Assembly (NCBI GenBank): GCA_021821705.1
Contig: JAKACE010000069.1
Span: 1 to 7,881, forward strand
Length of the DNA stretch: 7,881 nt
Origin: Actinomycetes bacterium
GTDB taxonomy: Bacteria > Actinomycetota > Acidimicrobiia > Acidimicrobiales > Palsa-688
Reading direction: 5' to 3'
Below the pieces are notes generated by a model. The model was not told the origin of the DNA, did no database searches, and saw only the letters and a program-made list of their open reading frames with translations. Of the stretch, positions 1 through 5,628 are shown in pieces; the stretch's first letter is position 1; each line of letters begins with the position of its first letter. A program made the position numbers and the translations under genes.

Positions 1-1321
1 ACAGGTGCTTGCGCACCAGGTCGCCGTCGAGCAGGGTGACGGGGCGCCCCCCCTCTTCGAGCAGCTTGGTGAGCAGGATCGAGGCGATGGTGGACTTGCC
101 CGAGCCCGACAGGCCGGTGAAGAACACCGTCACGCCCTGGGACGAGCGCGGCGGGTAGGAACGGCGCAGCTCGGTGGCCACCTCGGGGTAGGTGAACCAG
201 GCCGGGATGTCGCGGCCCTCGGCCAGGCGCCGGCGCAGCTCGGTGCCCGAGATGTCGAGGGTGCGCGCCCCCGCCGGCACCTCGTCCACGGGCATGTACT
301 CGTCGCGGTCTTCGACATAGACCATCGCCTGGAAGGGCACCACCCCGATGCCCAGCTCCTCGGCGTGCTCTCCCAGCAGGGCCTGGGCGTCGTAGGGCCC
401 GTAGAAGGGCTTGCCTGTCGAGTCCTTGCCCGGCCCGGCGTGGTCACGGCCAACGATGAAGTGGCTGGCGCCGAAGTTCTTGCGGATGATGGCGTGCCAT
501 ACGGCCTCGCGCGGGCCGCCCATGCGCATGGCCAGGGGCAGCAGGGCCAGGTCGGCGGTGGCGTGGGGGTAGCCCTTCATCACCGCCTGGTAGCAGCGGA
601 CCCGGGTGTGGTGGTCGACGTCGCCCGGCTTGGTCATGCCCACCGACGGGTGCACAAGCAGGTTCGCCTCCACCTGGCGTGCCGCCCTCAGGGTCAGCTC
701 GACATGGGCGCGGTGCATGGGGTTGCGGGTCTGGAAGGCCACGATGCGGCTCCAGCCGGCTGCGGCGAAGCGGGCCCTGGCCTCGGCCGGGCCCAGGCGC
801 AGGCCCTTGTAGTCGTAGTGGTGGGGCAGGGACAGCACCTCGAGGTGCCCGGCCAGGTAGACCGGGCCGGCCTTGTCCATCAGGTAGGCCACCCCCGGGT
901 GGGCCTTGTCCGTGGTGCCGAAGACGGCCTTGGCCTCGTGGTCCTTGTCCGGGCGCCACGACTGGTCCACATGCAGGACCGCCAGCATGACCCCCTCGGG
1001 GTCCCTCAGGGCCAGCGAGGTGCCAACGGGGGCGGCCTCGGCCGTCGCCTCGGTGACGTCGAGGTTGACCGGCATGGGCCAGATGGTCCCGTCGGCCAGG
1101 CGCATGCCCGAGAGGACCGCCTCGTAGTCCTCCTGGCCGAGGAAGCCGGTGAGCGGCGAGAAACCTCCGTTGGCCAGCAGCTCCAGGTCGCACAGTTGGC
1201 GGGCGGACAGGTCGAGCGACGGCCACGGGGCCGAGGCCGCCTTCAGCTCCGCTGCCCGCTCGGGGCTCACCACTAGGTCGACAAGGGCCCCTCCATGGGG
1301 CTTGGTCAGCTGGTCGGGCAC
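1..1321 (-). CDS. sat/cysC: Bifunctional sulfate adenylyltransferase / adenylylsulfate kinase (C-terminus cut by window edge)
   Basis: This enzyme activates sulfate in the cytoplasm. The ATP sulfurylase part makes APS from ATP and sulfate, and the kinase part phosphorylates APS to PAPS for sulfate assimilation or sulfation. The window holds 440 residues. ATP sulfurylase fills about residues 1-390, with the nucleotide-binding motif QTRNPMHRAH (197-206), GRDHAGPG (291-298) and ISGTELRRRL (357-366). An APS kinase domain follows from about 395, with the P-loop GLSGSGKST (403-411) and DGD (432-434). It breaks off at the left edge, so perhaps 130 or so residues are missing. The GTG start was chosen because GGAGG (1326-1330, minus strand) lies 4 nt upstream and no homologous sequence extends further. 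The gene is divergent from hrcA. The order SAT then APS kinase is known from fused bacterial and fungal enzymes. Fungal fusions have a degenerate, regulatory kinase domain, but this P-loop is intact, so I infer an active kinase. The part outside the window could not be inspected. Confidence 0.93.
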   Translation of the reverse strand, partial: MPDQLTKPHGGALVDLVVSPERAAELKAASAPWPSLDLSARQLCDLELLANGGFSPLTGFLGQEDYEAVLSGMRLADGTIWPMPVNLDVTEATAEAAPVGTSLALRDPEGVMLAVLHVDQSWRPDKDHEAKAVFGTTDKAHPGVAYLMDKAGPVYLAGHLEVLSLPHHYDYKGLRLGPAEARARFAAAGWSRIVAFQTRNPMHRAHVELTLRAARQVEANLLVHPSVGMTKPGDVDHHTRVRCYQAVMKGYPHATADLALLPLAMRMGGPREAVWHAIIRKNFGASHFIVGRDHAGPGKDSTGKPFYGPYDAQALLGEHAEELGIGVVPFQAMVYVEDRDEYMPVDEVPAGARTLDISGTELRRRLAEGRDIPAWFTYPEVATELRRSYPPRSSQGVTVFFTGLSGSGKSTIASILLTKLLEEGGRPVTLLDGDLVRKHL

Positions 1322-1361
1322 AGTTCCTCCATTGGGGTTCGCTCGCTGTTACACGCAGTTC

Positions 1362-1377
1362 ACAATTCTCGACAATT
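1362..1377. repeat. Short direct repeat ACAATT with 10-bp period
   Basis: ACAATT occurs at 1362-1367 and again at 1372-1377, separated by CTCG. The period is exactly 10 bp, so both copies face the same side of the helix. The second copy overlaps the proposed -10 box of sat/cysC. That arrangement would suit a repressor or activator that binds as a tandem dimer and responds to sulfur supply. No specific regulator family is recognised, and six-base repeats in an AT-rich patch can arise by chance. Confidence 0.3.
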
Positions 1378-1404
1378 TTAGTCGGGTTTCGTCGTGGCCC
1401 ACAA
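1375..1404 (-). promoter_or_regulatory. Possible sat/cysC promoter
   Basis: Read on the minus strand, TTGTGG (1399-1404) and TAAAAT (1375-1380) are separated by 18 nt. The -10 box matches the consensus at 5 of 6 positions and the -35 box only at TTG. Transcription would start near 1368 and give a leader of roughly 47 nt before the GTG at 1321. A weaker alternative, TTGTCG (1370-1375) with TGTAAC (1348-1353) and a 16-nt spacer, lies further downstream. This is the only AT-rich patch in the intergenic region, which supports a promoter here, but the exact boxes are a guess. Confidence 0.35.
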
Positions 1405-1416
1405 AACCACCCCCGG

Positions 1417-1433
1417 CGACGGCGGGGCCGTCG
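1417..1433. repeat. Perfect 7-bp inverted repeat in the divergent intergenic region
   Basis: CGACGGC (1417-1423) and GCCGTCG (1427-1433) flank a GGG loop. The repeat sits between the AT-rich patch and the CIRCE element, upstream of both divergent genes. It could be a protein-binding site or simply a GC-rich palindrome. There is no T-tract on either side, so it does not look like an intrinsic terminator. Confidence 0.3.
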
Positions 1434-1496
1434 GGGCCAGCCTAACCAGGGCACCCTCGCCGACGGGCCAGGGCGCGCCCTGCCACGCCCGAGGTG

Positions 1497-1523
1497 CTGG
1501 CACTCGGTAACCTTGAGTGCCAG
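1497..1523 (+). promoter_or_regulatory. CIRCE operator (HrcA-binding site)
   Basis: The sequence is CTGGCACTC-N9-GAGTGCCAG, a perfect 9-bp inverted repeat with the canonical 9-nt spacer. The CIRCE consensus is TTAGCACTC-N9-GAGTGCTAA. Each arm here matches at 7 of 9 positions, including the whole GCACTC/GAGTGC core, and the differences are symmetrical, so the palindrome is preserved. HrcA is known to bind CIRCE and repress heat-shock genes. The site lies directly at the start of hrcA, which implies autoregulation of the hrcA-dnaJ-rsmE transcript. The right arm contains the in-frame GTG at 1517 and ends 2 nt before the ATG at 1526. A TAACCT sequence (1508-1513) inside the spacer resembles an actinobacterial -10 box, so bound HrcA would cover promoter and start together. 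Confidence 0.92.
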
Positions 1524-1525
1524 AC

Positions 1526-2584
1526 ATGTTGGACGAACGCAAGGCAGCCATCCTTCGCGCCGTCGTGGAGTGCCACATCCGCACGGCGCAGCCCGTCAGC
1601 TCGGCCTACGTCGCCCAGCTGGGCGAGCTGAGCGTGTCCCCGGCCACCGTACGCAACGAGATGGCGGTGCTGGAGCAGGAGGGTTACCTGTTCCAGCCCC
1701 ACTCGAGCGCCGGGCGGGTGCCCACCGACAAGGGGTACCGGTTCTTCGTCGACTCGCTCAGCGGTCCCACCCCGCTGGGCCCGGACCAGGCCGAGCTGGT
1801 GCGCATGTTCTTCGACCGGACCCATGGCGAGCTGGAGCGCACACTGTCGGAGACCAGCAGCCTGCTGTCCCGGCTCACCGACTACGCCGCCGTCGTCGTG
1901 GCGCCCAGCGCTCCCGACCCGGCCCGGGTCCGCTCTCTCCAGCTCGTACAGCTGTCGCCGCACCTGTGCCTGGCCGTGGCAGTGCTTGCCAACGGCACGG
2001 TGGAGCGCCGATCACTGGAGAGCATGGCCGACATGACCGAGGCCCAGGTCGAGCGGGCGGCCGCTGCCGCTGCCGCCTTCCTGGTCGGCTCCACTGTGGA
2101 CAGGCCGGGCCGGCCCGCCCCCACCGGGGATCCCTACGCCGACTCCCTGGCCCAGGCGGCGGTCGACGGTTTGCGTGACCTCGGCGACGAGGACAACCAG
2201 GCCCCGGTGTTCGTCGGGGGGGCGGCGCGCATGGCCGCCGCCTTCGAGGCCGTCACCACCATAAGGACCGTGCTGGGCATACTCGAGCAGCAGTTCGTCC
2301 TGGTCAGCCTGCTCAAGGACGTGCTCGACCGGGGCCTTACCGTAGCCATCGGGGCCGAGCACGGCCTGGTGCAACTGGCAGAGTGCTCCGTGGTGGTGGC
2401 GCCCTACGAGGTCGACGGGCAGCGAGCCGGTACGGTGGGCGTGCTCGGCCCGACCCGCATGCACTACGACCAGGCCTTGGCCGCGGTCGCCGTCGTGTCG
2501 AAGAAACTGGGCAGGGTCCTGAGTGACGGCGAGCCCGTGCGCCCGGGGGGCAGAGACGACGACAGGCAAAGGAGCGCTGGCTAG
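1526..2584 (+). CDS. hrcA: Heat-inducible transcription repressor HrcA
   Basis: HrcA is a dimeric repressor that binds CIRCE, usually in front of groES/groEL and its own operon. In other bacteria its folding depends on GroEL. The protein has 352 residues, a normal length. The N-terminal winged helix contains VSPATVRNEMAVLEQEGYL (37-55), followed by the family signature PHSSAGRVPTDKGYRFF (58-74). A GAF-like central region follows, and the conserved C-terminal block has GVLGPTRMHY (305-314). The ATG at 1526 was chosen because family members begin at MLxER; the in-frame GTG at 1517 would add three residues and lies inside the operator. Neither start has a good Shine-Dalgarno sequence, so translation may be leaderless or nearly so. 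dnaJ follows after 2 nt. Runs of alanine (178-184) and a seven-G tract (2216-2222) leave the frame intact. Confidence 0.96.
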   Translation: MLDERKAAILRAVVECHIRTAQPVSSAYVAQLGELSVSPATVRNEMAVLEQEGYLFQPHSSAGRVPTDKGYRFFVDSLSGPTPLGPDQAELVRMFFDRTHGELERTLSETSSLLSRLTDYAAVVVAPSAPDPARVRSLQLVQLSPHLCLAVAVLANGTVERRSLESMADMTEAQVERAAAAAAAFLVGSTVDRPGRPAPTGDPYADSLAQAAVDGLRDLGDEDNQAPVFVGGAARMAAAFEAVTTIRTVLGILEQQFVLVSLLKDVLDRGLTVAIGAEHGLVQLAECSVVVAPYEVDGQRAGTVGVLGPTRMHYDQALAAVAVVSKKLGRVLSDGEPVRPGGRDDDRQRSAG

Positions 2585-2586
2585 AC

Positions 2587-3732
2587 GTGGCTGAGGAAGA
2601 CTACTACGCCGTCCTCGGCGTGAACCGCAACGCCACCGAAGACGAGATCAAGCGGGCGTACCGCCAGCTGGCCCGCACGCTGCACCCCGACCGTCATGCC
2701 GGTTCCCCGGCCGACGCCGAAGCCAACGAGGAGCGCTTCAAGCTCGTCAACCGGGCGTACGAGACGCTGAAGGACCCCGAAAAACGCCGCCAGTACGACA
2801 TGTTCGGCGCCGAGGGCGAGCGGATGGGCGCGACCGGCGACCCCTTCGGCTTCGGCGGCGCCGGGCTGGGCGACATCTTCGACGCCTTCTTCGGCGGTGC
2901 CGGCCCCTTCGCCGGCACGCGCGCCTCGGGGAGAAGGGCCGGCCCGCCTCCTGGCGAAAACGTCGAAGCCATACTCGACCTCGAGTTCGCCGAGGCCGTC
3001 CTCGGGGCGTCCAAGGAAGTAACCGTCAGGGCACCGTCGGCCTGCGAGGCCTGCTCGGGGACAGGCGCCAGGCAGGGCACGACCCCGGTCACCTGCTCGA
3101 CGTGCAACGGCGCCGGCGAGCTGCGCCGGGTCCGCCAGTCCCTGCTCGGCCAGATGGTGACGTCGAGCCCCTGCCCCCGCTGCGGCGGGACGGGCGAGGA
3201 GATCCCTTCGCCCTGCCCGGAGTGCCGCGGCCAGGGCCGGCGGGCCCAGGAGCGCAACTACACCGTCGAGGTGCCGGCCGGTGTCGACGACGGCTCGACC
3301 CTGCGCCTCAGTGGCCGGGGCGCCGCCGGGATACGCGGAGGCCCCCCGGGCGACCTCTACCTGCACCTGCGGGCCCGGCCGCACCCCGTGCTGGCGCGCG
3401 ACGGCTACGACCTGCGCGCCACCCTGCGCGCCACGATGGCCCAGGCGGCCCTCGGCGCCCGGCTCGAGGTGGAGACCCTCGAGGGGCCCGAGGAGGTCGA
3501 CGTGCCACCCGGCTGCCCCAACGGGCAGGAGGTGCGCCTGCGGGGCCGGGGAGTGCCCCACCTGCAACGACGGGGCCGGGGCGACCTGGTCGTGACCATC
3601 GAGGTACAGACGCCCACCGACCTGTCGCCGTCCCAGGAGGAGCTGCTGAGGCGTTTCGCGGCCGAGCGGGGAGAAGAAGTCGCCCCAGCCGAGGCCGGGC
3701 TCCTCTCGCGCATCCGCAGCGCCTTCAAGTAG
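2587..3732 (+). CDS. dnaJ: Chaperone protein DnaJ (DnaJ2 type, class A J-protein)
   Basis: DnaJ is an Hsp40 co-chaperone that delivers unfolded clients to DnaK and stimulates its ATPase. The 381-residue protein has the full class A layout. The J domain (5-75) has HPD at 33-35. A Gly/Phe-rich stretch runs from about 81 to 110. The zinc domain has four CxxCxGxG motifs, starting at Cys153, Cys170, Cys196 and Cys210. Client-binding domains follow, with GDLYLHL typical of the family, and then a C-terminal helix. The start is GTG, 2 nt after the hrcA stop. AGGAG (2570-2574) inside the end of hrcA lies 12 nt upstream, a rather long spacing, so translation is probably coupled to hrcA. Linkage to hrcA rather than dnaK-grpE marks it as the actinobacterial dnaJ2 type; another dnaJ copy is expected next to dnaK elsewhere. 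Confidence 0.96.
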   Translation: MAEEDYYAVLGVNRNATEDEIKRAYRQLARTLHPDRHAGSPADAEANEERFKLVNRAYETLKDPEKRRQYDMFGAEGERMGATGDPFGFGGAGLGDIFDAFFGGAGPFAGTRASGRRAGPPPGENVEAILDLEFAEAVLGASKEVTVRAPSACEACSGTGARQGTTPVTCSTCNGAGELRRVRQSLLGQMVTSSPCPRCGGTGEEIPSPCPECRGQGRRAQERNYTVEVPAGVDDGSTLRLSGRGAAGIRGGPPGDLYLHLRARPHPVLARDGYDLRATLRATMAQAALGARLEVETLEGPEEVDVPPGCPNGQEVRLRGRGVPHLQRRGRGDLVVTIEVQTPTDLSPSQEELLRRFAAERGEEVAPAEAGLLSRIRSAFK

Positions 3733-3740
3733 GGCTCCCG

Positions 3741-4475
3741 ATGGCCAGGGTGGCCGCCCACGTCTTCGTCGACGACCTGGGCCACCTGCAGCTGCGCGAC
3801 AGCGATGCCCATCACCTGGCCAAGGTGCTGAGGCTGCGCCCCGGCGAGGCGGTGACCGCCTCGGACGGCCGGGGGGGGATGCTCGAATGCCGGTGGGACG
3901 GGGCGTCGGTGGTGGCGGCACCGGGCGCGGTGGCGTCCTATGACGAGGGCCCCAGCCCCGTGATCACCGTTGGGTTCGCCCTGACCAAGGCGGACCGTCC
4001 GGAGTGGACGGTACAGAAGCTGACCGAGACCGGGGTGGACCGGGTCGTCGTCCTGGTGAGCGAACGTTGCGTGGCCAAGTGGCCGCCCGCAGGGGTGCCC
4101 AGGCAGATGGCGAGGCTCCAAGAGGTTGCCCGCCAGGCTTCCATGCAAAGCCGCCGCTCGTGGTTGCCCGAGCTGGCGGGGCCCGTCGACTTCAGGCACC
4201 TGGTGGCCTCCTCGCCGGCGCCGGCCCTGGCCCTGGCCGTCCCCGGTGCGAGCCCCCTCTCCCTTTCCAGCCCCACCCTGCTGATCGGGCCCGAGGGAGG
4301 CTGGACCGAGTCGGAGCTGAGGGCCGTGCCCAGGCATGTCGGCCTCGGCCCGCACGTGCTGAGGGCGGAGACCGCCGCCGTGGTCGGCGGCGCCCTGCTC
4401 GGCGCACTGAGGGCCGGCCTCGTGCTCGAGGGCCCGGTTGTCAGCCCTGGCGACGACGGGCGAGCCCGGACCTGA
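3741..4475 (+). CDS. rsmE: 16S rRNA (uracil(1498)-N3)-methyltransferase RsmE
   Basis: RsmE methylates N3 of U1498 in the 16S rRNA of the assembled 30S subunit, using S-adenosylmethionine. It is a SPOUT-class knotted methyltransferase that acts as a dimer. The product has 244 residues, the usual length. The N-terminal PUA-like part contains HHLAKVLRLRPGE (24-36). The middle has the family block EVARQASMQSRR (128-139). The knot and SAM site show LLIGPEGGWTESEL (180-193) and LRAETAAVVGGALL (207-220). The ATG lies 8 nt after dnaJ; a GTAGGG-like Shine-Dalgarno overlapping the dnaJ stop is weak. The hrcA-dnaJ-rsmE order is conserved in Actinobacteria. The last 35 bp overlap the end of the convergent TPR gene. 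An eight-G run (3871-3878) is read through in frame, with good family similarity on both sides. Confidence 0.95.
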   Translation: MARVAAHVFVDDLGHLQLRDSDAHHLAKVLRLRPGEAVTASDGRGGMLECRWDGASVVAAPGAVASYDEGPSPVITVGFALTKADRPEWTVQKLTETGVDRVVVLVSERCVAKWPPAGVPRQMARLQEVARQASMQSRRSWLPELAGPVDFRHLVASSPAPALALAVPGASPLSLSSPTLLIGPEGGWTESELRAVPRHVGLGPHVLRAETAAVVGGALLGALRAGLVLEGPVVSPGDDGRART

Positions 4476-5628
4476 CGGCCGACTTGACGGCGGCGGCACC
4501 GACGACGATCACGCCGGTGCCGAGCAAGCCGCACAGCACCGCCACGATGGTCGCCACCGTAGAGCCGGGAGCTACCTGGTCGGCCACGGCGCCCGCACCG
4601 GCCATCAGCAACAGGAAAAGGACAGCGGTAGCACTGGCCAGTACGAAGATCCTCGTCGGTCGGCCGAGCGTCCACCACCGTGGGCCGCCCAGTGCCGTCC
4701 ACCCGCCCGGTGGCAGGGAGGTGTCCCCTTGCCGGAGGGCGCTGGCATTGGCCCGCTCGTACCTGCGCCGGTAGCGGCGGCTCCTGGCCACCCTCAGACC
4801 TATGCGGAAGGCGATGCCCCGCAGGGGGGCAGGACGGTGGGACAGCCATCGGCTGACGCCGAGCCGGGCCGCGATGAACAGAGGCCAGGCGACGAGCAGC
4901 GGTAACAGAAGGACCGAGGCGAACACGGAGAGGTACTGGAACCCGATCAGCTCGATGTTGTCCCTCGCAGCCGAGGAGCGAGGATCGGCCACGGCCGCCT
5001 GCTCGAACGCAACCGCTCCCAGGCTCCAGCGCCCGCTGCCGCGAAGGGCCAGGCCCAGGTTGTTCTTGGCCGCCGAGTTGTTTGGGTCAATGGCGAGGGC
5101 GCGCCTGCAGGCGACCTCGGCCGCACGCCAGTTGCGAGCCTTGACGGCGACGAAGCTCGCCATCACCCACGTGTCCGTCAGCTGGGGGGCCAGTTCCAAG
5201 GCCCGCCGGGCGGCGGCGTCCGCCTCGGCCAGCTGCGACCCCGCCGCCATGGCCTCGGCCAGGACGAGGTGGTTCATGGGGTCGGCTGGGCCCATGCGTG
5301 CTGCCTCGCGCGCCTCTCGCACCGCTGGGACCAGGAACGACTTGGCATGACGGTGCCTCTCCTTGGCCAGAGCGATGAAGGCGATGGCACCGAGGCGGTG
5401 GGCGTAGGCCCACAGAGGGGCGAGCGACACCGCTCGCCCGGCGGCTTCCGCCGCCTCGAAGTTGCGGCCCAGGCCCAGCAAGGCCCGGGCCATGATGCAG
5501 TGCAGGTTGGCGTCGTCCGGACTGGATGCGGTCGCCTGCACGGCCAGGTCCAGGGCTTGCTGGTAGCGCCGGGCATCTATCAGGGCGTTGCATGCCGCAG
5601 CCGCCTCGCGCGCCGGCGCGGCGGTCAA
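4441..5628 (-). CDS. TPR-repeat membrane protein of unknown function, partner gene of the AAA+ ATPase
   Basis: I do not recognise a named family. The 395-residue product has about five or six tetratricopeptide repeats over residues 8-225. The clearest are 117-150, 151-184 and 185-218, which end in the usual ALELAP and ALAIDPNN types. A proline-broken hydrophobic segment (232-254) follows, then a strongly basic loop with many arginines (255-326). Two transmembrane helices (327-348 and 358-381) and a short basic tail complete it. There is no signal peptide, so the TPR part is probably cytoplasmic and serves protein binding. The TTG start at 5628 overlaps the TGA of the upstream AAA+ gene and has AGAGG 5 nt before it. 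The frame is open further upstream, but that stretch encodes the AAA+ C-terminus in another frame. It is presumably cotranscribed and translationally coupled with the AAA+ gene. Its 3' end overlaps rsmE tail to tail. Confidence 0.82.
   Translation of the reverse strand: MTAAPAREAAAACNALIDARRYQQALDLAVQATASSPDDANLHCIMARALLGLGRNFEAAEAAGRAVSLAPLWAYAHRLGAIAFIALAKERHRHAKSFLVPAVREAREAARMGPADPMNHLVLAEAMAAGSQLAEADAAARRALELAPQLTDTWVMASFVAVKARNWRAAEVACRRALAIDPNNSAAKNNLGLALRGSGRWSLGAVAFEQAAVADPRSSAARDNIELIGFQYLSVFASVLLLPLLVAWPLFIAARLGVSRWLSHRPAPLRGIAFRIGLRVARSRRYRRRYERANASALRQGDTSLPPGGWTALGGPRWWTLGRPTRIFVLASATAVLFLLLMAGAGAVADQVAPGSTVATIVAVLCGLLGTGVIVVGAAAVKSAVRSGLARRRQG

Noticed and set aside
5..1276. 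A long open frame on the plus strand opposite sat/cysC
   Set aside because: It is antisense to a well-conserved enzyme, and its composition (runs of Gly, Arg, His, Val) is what high third-position GC produces. No family motif was seen.
1322..1516. A riboswitch (for example SAM-responsive) upstream of sat/cysC
   Set aside because: The likely leader is only about 47 nt and shows no multi-stem structure or known core motif.
1512..1518. CTTGAGT, matching half of a HAIR (HspR) operator
   Set aside because: The partner half-site ACTCAAG is not present 7 nt downstream. The match comes from the right arm of CIRCE.
3102..3740. Upstream in-frame extension of rsmE through dnaJ
   Set aside because: This frame overlaps dnaJ and gives low-complexity Arg/Pro/Gly sequence. 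RsmE similarity begins at the ATG at 3741.
2581..3921. A long open frame on the minus strand opposite dnaJ and the start of rsmE
   Set aside because: dnaJ shows every expected domain in the plus frame. The antisense product is an Arg/Gly/Ala-rich sequence without recognisable motifs.
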